From the NCBI GenBank assembly GCA_013290125.1, contig JABCYQ010000010.1:32716-96715 (forward strand): a DNA stretch of 64,000 nucleotides, in the 5' to 3' direction. Below the pieces are notes generated by a model. It had not been told where the DNA came from. It did no database searches and saw only the letters and a program-made list of their open reading frames with translations. The position numbers were made by a program, and so were the translations under genes. How positions within the stretch are numbered: position 1 is the first letter of the stretch; the number at the start of each line of letters is the position of its first letter. The stretch comes from Vulcanimicrobiota bacterium (GTDB taxonomy: Bacteria > Vulcanimicrobiota > Vulcanimicrobiia > Eremiobacterales > Eremiobacteraceae). Below, piece after piece: positions 25,577-35,059 of the stretch.

Positions 25577-25577
25577 A

Positions 25578-26039
25578 TTAGTCCGGCACGTTGGCGAGCG
25601 CAGACACAGTGATCGAGGAAACGGCGCCGTCCTTGATCGCGTAGAGCCAGTGCCGTCCATCCGGTGGACCGTAGCGCCAAACGTCGCCCGCCTGATCTGG
25701 TGCGCCCCGCTTCGCTTGCAACTCGTCCGTAGTGTCGCCGATAGCGATGTCGTACGGATCTGAAAGCGTGCTCTTCCCAACGTACTGCGAATCGACACGA
25801 ACGCCGATGACCGTGAAATCTAGATACCACGTGGCGACGCCTAGTGGAGGCGACGAGAAAGTGCTGTGCTTGGGGAAGACGTCGTCGATATTTTCACCCA
25901 GACATATCTGAACCAAACACCATTTGTCTTGCGCCGGTGACAGCGTCGGCACCGCGCGTTGCGCAGGCGAAACCGGCGGCGAGGCGCTAGCTGCGGTACC
26001 GCCGACGAAGAAGAGTGCCGCGAGCGCGAGGAACGTCAT
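25578..26039 (-). CDS. Small secreted protein with possible SmpA/BamE-like fold
   Basis: 153 residues from an ATG that overlaps the dgt stop by 1 nt (TGATG). The N-terminus MTFLALAALFFVGGTAASA is a Sec signal peptide. Two Cys (KWCLVQICLG) may form a disulfide. The C-terminal half (AIGDTTDELQAKRGAPDQAG, then VWRYGPPDGRHWLYAIKDG) resembles the G-x-T...L-G-x-P...Y-x-y-G...G-x-V-x-x-I pattern of SmpA/OmlA domains; this is inference. It sits between dgt and dnaG in the operon, with no functional link apparent. Confidence 0.72.
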   Translation of the reverse strand: MTFLALAALFFVGGTAASASPPVSPAQRAVPTLSPAQDKWCLVQICLGENIDDVFPKHSTFSSPPLGVATWYLDFTVIGVRVDSQYVGKSTLSDPYDIAIGDTTDELQAKRGAPDQAGDVWRYGPPDGRHWLYAIKDGAVSSITVSALANVPD

Positions 26040-27121
26040 CAGACATCCCATTCGCGAGGCAGCAGCGATTCCAGTGGATCCACGAATAGTTCTTTAAACT
26101 TCTTGATAGCGTAGCGGTCGGTGAACCCGGCGACGTAGTCGCAGACGCGGCGGACGAGCGTGTCGCCGCGCGGCAGACCTTCGGCGAATTCGGGCGGCAT
26201 TTCGCTTGGATGCTCCATATAGTAGGCGAACAAGCGCTTGACGATGTTCTGCGCCTTCGGCTCTTCGGTTTTTGCTTCGGCGTTGAGATAGACCCGTTCG
26301 TACATATACTCTTTGATCGTCTCGACCGCGTCGAGCACGCGATCCGAAAGTTTGATCTCGTTCTTTCCGCGGCACGCGCTGATCATGTCCTCGACGACGG
26401 TTTGGATGCGAATGCTCCCGCGCGAGCCGAGCACGGCAAGCGCCGATCGCGGCAGATCGTCTTGCGCGATCAACCCCGCGCGGATCGCATCGTCGATGTC
26501 GTGGTTGATGTACGCAAGCCGGTCTGCGTAGCGCACGATCTGACCTTCGAGTGTGAACGGCAGATCGGCCCAGCCGGCAAGCGCGCCTTTGTTCTTGCTG
26601 TGTTTTGCGATGCCGTCCAGCACTTCTTCGGTGAGGTTTAAGCCCTGCGCGTCGTGTCGGCGCTCGAGGAACTTCACAACGCGCAGGCTCTGCTGAGAAT
26701 GGATGAACTTGAACTCCGGATCGTACTTCGAGCCGATTTCCGTCAGCGCGGACTCGCCGGCATGGCCGAATGGCGAGTGCCCGAGATCATGGCCGAGCGC
26801 GATCGCCTCTGCAAGGTCCTCGTTAAGCATCAGCCCGCGTGCGATGGATCGCGAGAGCTGCATGACCTCGATGGAATGCGTCAGCCGCGTTCGGTAATGG
26901 TCCCCAAGCGGCGAGAGAAAGACTTGCGTCTTGTGCATCAGCCGGCGAAACGCTTTGCTGTGGATGATGCGATCGCGGTCGCGTTGGAAGCACGTGCGGA
27001 TTGGATCTTCCGGCTCGGGCGACTGTCGGCCGCGCGAATCGCGCGCCAACGCCGCGTGCGGCGAGAGCGTGGCGGCCTCGCGGGCTTCGAGTTCTTCGCG
27101 TATCGAAAGAGTTTTTGTCAT
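26039..27121 (-). CDS. dgt: dGTP triphosphohydrolase-like protein (HD superfamily)
   Basis: 360 residues. It cleaves dNTPs, classically dGTP, to nucleoside and triphosphate. The HD residues are in RRLMHKTQVFLSPLGDHYRT, THSIEVMQLS and ALGHDLGHSPFGHAGE, followed by YADRLAYINHDIDDAIRAGL, all diagnostic of the bacterial dGTPase type 2 subfamily. AGGAG lies just before the ATG. It leads the dgt-orf-dnaG-rpoD run, an arrangement known in several phyla. Confidence 0.94.
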   Translation of the reverse strand: MTKTLSIREELEAREAATLSPHAALARDSRGRQSPEPEDPIRTCFQRDRDRIIHSKAFRRLMHKTQVFLSPLGDHYRTRLTHSIEVMQLSRSIARGLMLNEDLAEAIALGHDLGHSPFGHAGESALTEIGSKYDPEFKFIHSQQSLRVVKFLERRHDAQGLNLTEEVLDGIAKHSKNKGALAGWADLPFTLEGQIVRYADRLAYINHDIDDAIRAGLIAQDDLPRSALAVLGSRGSIRIQTVVEDMISACRGKNEIKLSDRVLDAVETIKEYMYERVYLNAEAKTEEPKAQNIVKRLFAYYMEHPSEMPPEFAEGLPRGDTLVRRVCDYVAGFTDRYAIKKFKELFVDPLESLLPREWDV

Positions 27122-27223
27122 GGCTCCTGGCCGGTTTCGCGGCGGTAGTTCGTCAGATTCCGGACGCTTCGGACTGGGACCCTCTCACGCGGCGCTGTGT
27201 AGCCGGCGCGTCCCAACGGCGCT

Positions 27224-27661
27224 TCAGGAGGGCATAATCAGGTCCCGAAAACGAGATAGAATCGCGAAAAGACCGAGCCGTAAACCGACGCCGGTCGAAA
27301 CCAAAGCAAGGCCGCCGTCTGGGAGTACACTCGAACGGTCAAGCAATGCGCGCAAGATCATCGACAAACCCATAACGAAGCAAAGATCGCTCACGAACTC
27401 CACCCCTACTAGAGGCTCGCCCAAAGGGGCTCTTTGCCACGAGGGTGGCACAATTCTTTGGCCCGCGGGCAAGTTTCGCGCGTACAAATACAAGAAAACA
27501 TACGCGAATATAAATCCAAATACGGCTCCCAAGAGATCCGAGCCCAAGTAAAGGGGTTCATTGCTCCGCAACGAGGCCGGGCTGATCATATAGCACGCTA
27601 GTATTGACCCGAAAAGGAGCGACCGTACCACTAACCAGCCCCACGATTTTTTATCTGCCAC
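27224..27661 (-). CDS. Unknown integral membrane protein
   Basis: 145 residues, GTG start. Three or four hydrophobic segments are visible: WLVVRSLLFGSILACYMIS, LLGAVFGFIFAYVFLYLYA, FVSDLCFVMGLSMILRALL and STGVGLRLGLFAIL. No family recognised. The DNA is visibly more AT-rich than its neighbours, which may indicate recent acquisition. It lies 65 nt after the preceding secreted-protein gene in the same direction and about 100 nt before dgt. Confidence 0.6.
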   Translation of the reverse strand: MADKKSWGWLVVRSLLFGSILACYMISPASLRSNEPLYLGSDLLGAVFGFIFAYVFLYLYARNLPAGQRIVPPSWQRAPLGEPLVGVEFVSDLCFVMGLSMILRALLDRSSVLPDGGLALVSTGVGLRLGLFAILSRFRDLIMPS

Positions 27662-27726
27662 CTAAGGGTCGACTTTCTCCGGCATACATCCGCGATACTA
27701 TCCTGGGCTTGTGATTGAATCGGTCG

Positions 27727-28911
27727 TTAGCTCGAACCCATGATCAGGTTGATTACCCGGAGGCTTTTCGCGCGAATCGCGAGCGGATCGGCTGGGCTCG
27801 TCGAGGAGAGATCGAGCCGCGCAGCCCTTAGTCCAGGAATCGCGGAATCGAGATCTGCAATCGCACCGATCCACGCTTCCTGTCCTGCGATGCGCTTGGA
27901 ATCGAATCCAATGGATGCGTCAAAAAATGTGTCGGCAGCTGCCTGACCGAGACGAAAACTGTCTGAGCGTGTGTGATCTATCCTAAAGGAATATAGCGTG
28001 GTCGCACCCGAGATCATCCCGGGTCTCCCACTGTAATCAGATATCGGCCGCGCCGGGACCGAAAGCTCACTACGGAGTTCGTCAAACACGCCCAGTAAGT
28101 TCCTATCACTTGTCGTCGACTTGAGTGACGCGATCAGTTCGTCGAAGAACGCCTGAGAATCATGTTGGCCGATCAGTACCGGCTCGAAGAGCATCTCGGT
28201 CGCCGTCGATATCGCGACGCCGCGACGCGCGTCCGCGACCAAACCGGTGCCGTATGTTATCGCTGGATAGGCCGGCTCCGGGAAAGCACGCGCCAACTGC
28301 TCGGAAAGGTCCGCTTCGTACGATTGGCGGTCTGCGAGCGAAGGCGATTCAGGCAGCAGAGGCATGATCGCCGCCTTATCCTTTTGCGGTACGACGTCGG
28401 CGTACTTGCCGGCGAAGACGTCGAACGCCATCAACGCAAACGGATGATCTAGAACGTCTAAGTCGACGTATGGATCGGTCCGCGCGGCGTCGACATCCAC
28501 AGATGCCGCCCCCGCATTGATCATCCAAAGGGTTTGCGGATCGAAATTATGCCACTCGACCGTGCCGGCGTTCCAGATTTGATTGTCGACGTGAGAGAAG
28601 TCGCCCGCTTCGATAAATGGCCGCAATGTCGATAGTGCAGCGAGACCCGGCGCTACCCCTGGATTATGACGGAATTGGTCGAGCATTTTTTGCGTAACCG
28701 TCATATCTCTAAGCGCACGATCTCGCAGCAGTGCGATCGCGAATATCCGCGGGCGAACGAGACCCAAGGCGATGCGCTCTTTCGAGCGGCCTTCTTCGTA
28801 CAGCACGCGATCGGAGGCGGAGGGGACGATCGCCGACGCGCTCGGGTCCGGTATGCTCGAAACAGGCGCGCCGGTCGCCATCGAGACGACGGCGGCGAGC
28901 GCGACGAGCAT
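27727..28911 (-). CDS. Secreted protein of unknown function
   Basis: 394 residues, with a signal peptide (MLVALAAVVSMATGAPV). A GTG directly before the ATG (28914) could also start it. The ATG lies 7 nt after the ppdK stop, and AGGA is present in the end of ppdK, so translation is probably coupled. The mature part is mixed alpha/beta with no Cys pattern or membrane helix. The repeated Asp/Ser/Ala composition and the segment IWNAGTVEWHNFDPQTLWMI match nothing I know. Confidence 0.65.
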   Translation of the reverse strand: MLVALAAVVSMATGAPVSSIPDPSASAIVPSASDRVLYEEGRSKERIALGLVRPRIFAIALLRDRALRDMTVTQKMLDQFRHNPGVAPGLAALSTLRPFIEAGDFSHVDNQIWNAGTVEWHNFDPQTLWMINAGAASVDVDAARTDPYVDLDVLDHPFALMAFDVFAGKYADVVPQKDKAAIMPLLPESPSLADRQSYEADLSEQLARAFPEPAYPAITYGTGLVADARRGVAISTATEMLFEPVLIGQHDSQAFFDELIASLKSTTSDRNLLGVFDELRSELSVPARPISDYSGRPGMISGATTLYSFRIDHTRSDSFRLGQAAADTFFDASIGFDSKRIAGQEAWIGAIADLDSAIPGLRAARLDLSSTSPADPLAIRAKSLRVINLIMGSS

Positions 28912-28918
28912 CACCGCG

Positions 28919-31900
28919 TCAGTCCTGGTCCTTCTTCTTCGGCGCTTTGTCGGCGGCGGCGCGTTCGCGGAGCACCGCTTGTGCCGCCGCCATCCGCGCT
29001 ACGGGTACGCGGAACGGCGAGCACGAGACGTAGTCCAGCCCGAGTTCGTGGCAGAATGTGACGGATGTTGGATCGCCGCCGTGTTCGCCGCAGATCCCGA
29101 GTTTGATGTCGGGCCGCGTCATCCGGCCGCGCTCCATCGCCATGCGCATCATCTCGCCGACGCCGTCGCGGTCGATGACCTGGAACGGGTCTTCCCGCAG
29201 GATCTTCTTCTCGAGATAGGCCGGGATGAACGTGCCTTCAGCGTCGTCGCGCGAGTAGCCGAAGACCGTTTGCGTCAGGTCGTTCGTGCCGAACGAGAAG
29301 AATTCGGCGTGATCGGCGATGCGGTGCGCGACCAAGCACGCGCGCGGCAATTCGATCATCGTACCGACTTGATAGGCGAGCTTCACGCCCGCCTCTTTGA
29401 TGATGCGCTCGGCTTCCTTGACCACAAGGCCCTTGACGGCGATCATCTCGGTGACGGTTCCCACACCGGGGATCATGATGAACGGACGCGCGTCGATCTT
29501 CTCCTTGCGCAATTCGACCGCGGCTTCGACGATCGCCCGCACCTGCATCTGGTAGATCTCCGGATAGACGATGCCGAGCCGGCAGACGCGCAATCCGAGC
29601 ATGGGATTGCTCTCGTGCAGCGCGCGTACGCGGCGCAGGATCTTGTCCTTTTTCGCGAGCAGCGTCGGGTCGGACTTGGACACCCGCAGCTCGGTCGTCT
29701 CGACGAGCAGGTCCTCGAGTGACGGCAAGAACTCGTGCAATGGCGGATCGAGCAGCCGTATCGTGACCGGCAAACCTTTCATCGCCTTGAGGATGCCTTT
29801 GAAATCTTCGCGCTGCATCGGCAGCAATTGCTCGAGGCATTTGCGGCGCGAATCCGGCGTCTCCGCCATGATCATCTCTTGCACGACGGGCAGCCGCTCT
29901 TGCTGCATGAACATGTGCTCGGTGCGACAGAGCCCGATGCCTTCGGCGCCGAAATCGCGTGCCTTCTGCGCATCTTCGGGCGTGTCAGCATTCGCCCACA
30001 CGCCGAGCCGCTTATATTCGTCGGCCCACGTCAGGACGTGCTGGAACTGCGGCGAGATCCGCGCGGCCTGCATCGGCATCTCTTCGAGGTAGACGTAGCC
30101 GGTCGTGCCGTCGATCGTTATCGGATCGCCGGCCTTCACGACGATGTTCGTGCCTTTGATCGTGAACTGCCGAGCGCGCAAGTCGATAAGGATGGCCTCG
30201 CAACCGACCACCGCCGGCTTGCCCATGCCGCGCGCAACGACCGCTGCGTGCGAAGTCGCGCCGCCTTGCGACGTCAGAATGCCTTCGGCCGCGATCATGC
30301 CGTGCACGTCGTCGGGCGTCGTCATCGGCCGGACGAGCACGCTGCGTTTGTTCTGCCGTTTGAGTTCGACCGCTTCATCGGGCTCGAAGACGACCACACC
30401 GGTCGCCGCGCCCGGCGCGGCGTTCAGGCCGCGAGTCGCCGGTTTGACTTTGACTTTATCGTCGAGCTGCGCGTGCAGCAGTGCTTGTATAGATCCGGGG
30501 TCGATCCGCATCACAGCCTCGTCGCGCGTGATGTGGTGCTCCTTGACCATGTCGGCCGCGATCTGGATTGCGGCTGCGGCGCTCCGCTTGCCGGAGCGGC
30601 ACTGCAGGATGTAGAGCTTACCGCGCTCGACCGTGAACTCGATGTCCTGCATGTCGTGGTAATGCTTCTCGAGCGTCGCAGCGATCTCGAGGAACTGCTT
30701 GAACAGTTTCGGACTGCGCTTCTCGAGTTCGGTGATGCTGAGCGGCGTGCGGCTGCCTGACACGACGTCTTCGCCTTGCGCGTTGGGCAGAAACTCGCCG
30801 TAGAGCTTTTTCTCGCCGGTCGACGGGTTGCGCGTGAACGCGACGCCGGTGCCCGAATCTTCGCCCATGTTTCCGAAGACCATGGTCACGACGTTGACCG
30901 CGGTGCCCCACCAATCGGGAATACGCTCGTGCTTGCGGTACTCTTGCGCGCGCTTCGAATTCCAAGAGTTGAACACGGCGTCCACCGCCATGCGCAGCTG
31001 CGAATAGACGTCTTCGGGGAAATCTTTCTTCGTGTAGTGGCGGACGAGCGCTTTGAACTCGCTCGTCATGTTGCGGAATGCGAGTGCGGTGAGATCGGAT
31101 TCGGACGGGATGCGCGCTTTGGCGACGTAGCGCTCGATGACCTCATCGAACGGATCGCGCTTCATCCCTAAGACGACAGTCGCGAACATCTGCACGAAGC
31201 GCCGGTAGGCGTCCCAAGCGAACTTGTCGTTTTTCGTCAGGACGACAAGCGCGTTGCACGTGCGGTTGTTGAGCCCGAGGTTTAGGACTGTGTCCATCAT
31301 GCCGGGCATGCTCACGCGCGCGCCCGAGCGTACGGAGACGAGCAGCGGGTTGGTCTCGCCGCCGAATTCTTTGCCGGTCTTACGCTCCAGCTCGGCGATG
31401 CGCCGATGGATCTCTTCTTCTAACCCCGGCGGGAATTGGCGGCCGAGCTCGACGTAGCGGCGGCATACTTCGGTCGTGATCGTGAAACCGGGCGGAACGG
31501 GCAGACCGATGCGCGTCATCTCGCCGAGCCCCGCGCCCTTGCCGCCGAGGAGGTCGCGCATGTCGGCGCCGCCGTCCTCGAACGTGTACGTCATCTTGCC
31601 GAGATGGAGTTTGCTCGGCGGGTCGAGCTTCTTGGGCGTCTTCACGCGCGGCGCGGGCAGCTTCGGCATGGGCCGGCGCTCGATGTGACCGAGCGGCGGG
31701 ATCAAAACTTCTGCGGGAACCGCTGGGACTTCGGGAGTGGTCTCTGCCATCACGAGTCCCTGAGCTTCGGCGGCCTTGATCGCTTTGGCGACCGCACTCA
31801 ACTTTTGGGGCTTGGCGGGCGCAGCGGGTTTGCCGTTCTTCGCCGGGCTTGCGCCTTTGACGGGCTTTGCAGGCGCGACGGCCTTCGCGACGGCGACGGG

Positions 31901-32080
31901 TTTCGCTGCCGTAACGGCCTTCGCTACCGCGACGGGCTTCGTTGCCTTAGCTGCCTTTGCTGGTTTAACGGGCTTGGCAAGCTTTACGGGCTTTGCGGAC
32001 TTCGACGGCTTAGCGGCTTTGGCGGCCGGTTTGTTCGATGCGCTGACCTTAGGCTTGTTGACGGTCTTGCCGGTTTTCAA
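28919..32080 (-). CDS. ppdK: Pyruvate, phosphate dikinase with N-terminal Lys/Ala/Pro-rich extension
   Basis: Interconverts pyruvate, ATP and Pi with PEP, AMP and PPi. The canonical enzyme begins near MTYTFEDGGADMRDLLGGKG. The phospho-carrier His is in GGATSHAAVVARGMGKPAVV, the C-terminal PEP/pyruvate barrel has FSFGTNDLTQTVFGYSRDD, and the end is CGEHGGDPTSVTFC. An ATG at 31750 gives 943 residues, near family length plus 50. The frame continues upstream through 110 codons dominated by Lys, Ala, Pro and Val (AKPVKPAKAAKATKPVAVAK), which looks truly coded. A TTG at 32080 with GAGG 8 nt upstream is the best start (1053 residues). That start is a choice and not proven. Confidence 0.9.
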   Translation of the reverse strand: MKTGKTVNKPKVSASNKPAAKAAKPSKSAKPVKLAKPVKPAKAAKATKPVAVAKAVTAAKPVAVAKAVAPAKPVKGASPAKNGKPAAPAKPQKLSAVAKAIKAAEAQGLVMAETTPEVPAVPAEVLIPPLGHIERRPMPKLPAPRVKTPKKLDPPSKLHLGKMTYTFEDGGADMRDLLGGKGAGLGEMTRIGLPVPPGFTITTEVCRRYVELGRQFPPGLEEEIHRRIAELERKTGKEFGGETNPLLVSVRSGARVSMPGMMDTVLNLGLNNRTCNALVVLTKNDKFAWDAYRRFVQMFATVVLGMKRDPFDEVIERYVAKARIPSESDLTALAFRNMTSEFKALVRHYTKKDFPEDVYSQLRMAVDAVFNSWNSKRAQEYRKHERIPDWWGTAVNVVTMVFGNMGEDSGTGVAFTRNPSTGEKKLYGEFLPNAQGEDVVSGSRTPLSITELEKRSPKLFKQFLEIAATLEKHYHDMQDIEFTVERGKLYILQCRSGKRSAAAAIQIAADMVKEHHITRDEAVMRIDPGSIQALLHAQLDDKVKVKPATRGLNAAPGAATGVVVFEPDEAVELKRQNKRSVLVRPMTTPDDVHGMIAAEGILTSQGGATSHAAVVARGMGKPAVVGCEAILIDLRARQFTIKGTNIVVKAGDPITIDGTTGYVYLEEMPMQAARISPQFQHVLTWADEYKRLGVWANADTPEDAQKARDFGAEGIGLCRTEHMFMQQERLPVVQEMIMAETPDSRRKCLEQLLPMQREDFKGILKAMKGLPVTIRLLDPPLHEFLPSLEDLLVETTELRVSKSDPTLLAKKDKILRRVRALHESNPMLGLRVCRLGIVYPEIYQMQVRAIVEAAVELRKEKIDARPFIMIPGVGTVTEMIAVKGLVVKEAERIIKEAGVKLAYQVGTMIELPRACLVAHRIADHAEFFSFGTNDLTQTVFGYSRDDAEGTFIPAYLEKKILREDPFQVIDRDGVGEMMRMAMERGRMTRPDIKLGICGEHGGDPTSVTFCHELGLDYVSCSPFRVPVARMAAAQAVLRERAAADKAPKKKDQD

Positions 32081-32335
32081 AAGGGGATTCCTCAGGGCGA
32101 GGTGCTTGCCAATAAAAGGGCCGCACCGCCTCTTGTCGGACGGGCGACGGCCATTTGGGCGCAGGCATCCACCTAAGACGATTCGTGTCCCGCAGAAATA
32201 ACCTTTCTCGGTAGGCGCGCTTGCGAGAAATTTCGTGTCACGCGTTTCGACGTAACCGGCAGAACGCGCGAGCCTAGGATGCGTTGAGCCGCGGTGGAAT
32301 ACGGCGGCTCTTGCTTCACGCTCGGGGAGGCCTGC

Positions 32336-33076
32336 ATGTTCAAGGATCGCGTCGCCATTGTCACGGGCGGCACGCGCGGTATCGGAGCCGCGATCACGAC
32401 GATGTTGGCGCGCGATGGCGTGCATGTCGCGGCCGGCTACGCTAAGGATAAGACGGGCGCCGAAGCATTGCAGAAATCGCTTGCAGCGGCTGGTCACTCG
32501 GTTTCGATCCATCAAGGCAACGTCGGCGTGCCCGAGGACTGTAGGCGAGTCGTTGAAGAGGTCTTGCAAGAACGCGGTCACGTGGACTTTCTCGTGAACA
32601 ACGCCGGCATCACCGTGGACAAAACGGTGCGCAAGATGACCAACGACGACTGGCACGCCGTGCTGCGCGCGAATCTCTCCGGCGCGTTCTACATGACAAA
32701 GCAGCTGCTAGAGCACTTTATCGAACGCAACTATGGCCGCATCGTCAACATCAGTTCGGTGATCGGCGAGACCGGCAACGTCGGACAGGCGAACTATGCC
32801 GCGTCGAAATCGGGTCTGTTCGGATTCTCGAAGAGCTTGGCGCTCGAAATGGCCCGCCGCGGCATCACCGTCAACTGCGTTGCGCCGGGGTTCATCGAGA
32901 CGGAGATGGTCGGCGCGATTCCAAAGGCCGTGCTTGATGTGGTGGTCGAGAAGATCCCGATGCGACGGCTCGGCAAGCCCGAGGAAGTGGCGCGCGTCGT
33001 GCGCTTCTTACTAGAGGAAGAGTCCGCGTACATAACCGGTGCGGTTTACACAGTCAACGGCGGCCTCGATATGTGA
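32336..33076 (+). CDS. phaB: Acetoacetyl-CoA reductase (PhaB-like short-chain dehydrogenase)
   Basis: 246 residues. NAD(P)-binding TGGTRGIG near residue 11, NNAGIT, catalytic Ser (INISSVIGETGNVGQ), YAASK Tyr-Lys, and the end YITGAVYTVNGGLDM typical of PhaB, which makes (R)-3-hydroxybutyryl-CoA. GGGGAGG lies 7 nt before the ATG. Within the PHA locus, so PhaB is preferred over FabG. About 63% of its positions look similar to the second reductase at 35096, judged by eye. Divergent from ppdK. Confidence 0.88.
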   Translation: MFKDRVAIVTGGTRGIGAAITTMLARDGVHVAAGYAKDKTGAEALQKSLAAAGHSVSIHQGNVGVPEDCRRVVEEVLQERGHVDFLVNNAGITVDKTVRKMTNDDWHAVLRANLSGAFYMTKQLLEHFIERNYGRIVNISSVIGETGNVGQANYAASKSGLFGFSKSLALEMARRGITVNCVAPGFIETEMVGAIPKAVLDVVVEKIPMRRLGKPEEVARVVRFLLEEESAYITGAVYTVNGGLDM

Positions 33077-33119
33077 TCGCGGCCGACTAGCGTCGCCCCT
33101 TCAACTAACCGCCCTTCAT

Positions 33120-34988
33120 CTATACGTAGTCGCGCAACGTCAGCACGACTGTTCGCTGCGTTCCGTCCTTCGCCGTGAGCCCGAGGTGAATCACGGTTCC
33201 GGCCGGTCTCGTGAACATAGTACGTACTGCTTCCAACGTCATCGAACTGACCGGTGCGCCGTCGATCGTCGTGATCACATCACCCCGCACAATTCCGGCA
33301 TCCGCCGCGGGCGTGCCCGGCCGCGCATTTGCGACGATGACCTTTCCGCTCTGGGTGACGAGGAAGAGCCCGCTTCGTTCGTACAGATCCGGATCGGTGA
33401 ACGCTGTGTTCGGAACGAGCGTCATGGTCTGTTTGCCATAGTCGAACGTGACGTCGAAGCGGCGCAACAGATTCCCGCCGAGATTCGCCGCCATGAACGG
33501 CGACGCAAATGCGCCTTGCGTCTGCGCCGTGAAATCGGCGATGAGGTTGTTCAGCGGCATGCCCGCGATCTCAACGCTGTGAAGACGACCCAGTTTTCCA
33601 AGTGACGGGCCACCGATGCCAAAGCCATTGATGCCGACCGAAGTCAGCGTCTCCGGTACGACGGCCGGGTGCGCCGCGAGGAACGGACCGAAAAAGGTGA
33701 GTGAATTCCGCGCGCCCGTATCGATCGCGCACTCCGAAGGTATGTCATCGATCGTACACGCGATCTGCGGCTGCGTTCCGGCGAGAACGAATGGTACGAC
33801 GTGGGCGTTCGCCGGCGCGATCGAGCTTCCGGGCAGCGATAGCTTGACTTGATTCTCGGCATAGTCGAAGCTTGTGATATAGCGCGCGAGCACTTCCCAG
33901 CCGATCAATCCATCCACGGTCATGCCGGCCGATACACCAAAGCCCGCACGGACCGGAACCACTCCGAACAACTGATGCTTGAGAGTAGCGTCGCCGACCT
34001 GTAACGTGTCAACGTCGGCAAAGCTGAACGATTCGGTTCCCGACCCCACGCCGGTCCCTTGCGCCGAACCATGCCCGCCCGCGCCGATCTCTTGCGCGAC
34101 CTGCGGGTCGATGATGTTCGCTCCGCCTGTGTCGAAGATGAACAGGTATGGGCCCTTGCCGTTGAGCATCACATGGAGATACACGTGGTTCTCGTGGAGC
34201 GCGATCGGCACCGTGGTCGACGTCGCGCCGTTAGCGATCGAGAAGTCGTGAACCGAAGATGCAGGTCGCTGGAGATGGTCGCCAGCGTCCGGCGGATCGA
34301 GCGCGACCCGCGTGACTTTGCTGTCCGAGGAGTTGCCGTCGCTGGTCTCGCTGTGGACGGCGTACGGGAACATCGCGCCGCCGACATTGCGATAGTCGGA
34401 GAGCGTTGTCGTGCTGACTTGCGGCCCGTCGACGACGACATCGCGCGCGAGTAGGTGCGTGGCGCGATCGAACCAGAGCTCGATCGGAAGTTTCGACTGC
34501 GGCGGCAGGACTGACAGGACGTCGTAGCTACGGCCCTTATCCGACTTCAGTCCCGCGAAAGTCACGGTCGCGCCTTCCGCGTTCGACCGCCATAGGGCGA
34601 ACCGGGCCACATACGCGGTATCGATCTCGGTCGATCGCCCGGCATCGCTGCCGTCGTCCCAGACCAGGCCGGTGCGATCGCGGTTCCAGACGACGTTGCC
34701 GTCGTAACCATCGTCTTGCACCAAGGGCAGAAGTTCGGCGTGCTCCGAAAAGCGCGGCGCCATAAGATCCAACCACTGGCTGCCGGTACCGCTGAGACCT
34801 ATCGACGCAACCGATGCGTCGATGCGGAGCGTATGGATGTCGCGCAACGCCGCGACGCCCATTGCTGCGGCGGATTGTCGGATGACCGCGCTCGCCTGCG
34901 CACTCGGCGTCGCCGAGGCTGCCGCGGCTAGACCAATGATCAAGCCGGGGACCAATAGCGCTCCGGCAGCGACTCTGAAGTTGCTCAT
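33120..34988 (-). CDS. Exported double retropepsin-like aspartic protease with PDZ domain
   Basis: 622 residues. Signal peptide (FRVAAGALLVPGLIIGLAAA). Residues ~30-245 resemble a LolA-like or unknown beta domain. Two aspartic protease half-domains carry the catalytic triads: FIFDTGGANII (Asp286) and CAIDTGARNSL (Asp423). The C-terminal ~85 residues form a PDZ domain (ARPGTPAADAGIVRGDVITT). Having both lobes in one chain would allow an intramolecular active site. ATG at 34988 with AAGGG 10 nt upstream. Probably periplasmic. It is inserted, in reverse orientation, between the two reductase genes of the PHA locus. Confidence 0.85.
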   Translation of the reverse strand: MSNFRVAAGALLVPGLIIGLAAAASATPSAQASAVIRQSAAAMGVAALRDIHTLRIDASVASIGLSGTGSQWLDLMAPRFSEHAELLPLVQDDGYDGNVVWNRDRTGLVWDDGSDAGRSTEIDTAYVARFALWRSNAEGATVTFAGLKSDKGRSYDVLSVLPPQSKLPIELWFDRATHLLARDVVVDGPQVSTTTLSDYRNVGGAMFPYAVHSETSDGNSSDSKVTRVALDPPDAGDHLQRPASSVHDFSIANGATSTTVPIALHENHVYLHVMLNGKGPYLFIFDTGGANIIDPQVAQEIGAGGHGSAQGTGVGSGTESFSFADVDTLQVGDATLKHQLFGVVPVRAGFGVSAGMTVDGLIGWEVLARYITSFDYAENQVKLSLPGSSIAPANAHVVPFVLAGTQPQIACTIDDIPSECAIDTGARNSLTFFGPFLAAHPAVVPETLTSVGINGFGIGGPSLGKLGRLHSVEIAGMPLNNLIADFTAQTQGAFASPFMAANLGGNLLRRFDVTFDYGKQTMTLVPNTAFTDPDLYERSGLFLVTQSGKVIVANARPGTPAADAGIVRGDVITTIDGAPVSSMTLEAVRTMFTRPAGTVIHLGLTAKDGTQRTVVLTLRDYV

Positions 34989-35059
34989 ATGCGTCATACC
35001 CTTCGGAGCACAAAACGTTTCAGGCTATCCGTCTGCTGCCAAATTCGAGGTCATTCCTC

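Noticed and set aside
24086..25612. 508-codon open frame on the plus strand opposite dnaG
   Set aside because: Shadow of dnaG caused by GC-rich codon bias. Its translation is Arg/Asp/Gln-rich with no domain, and dnaG is certain.
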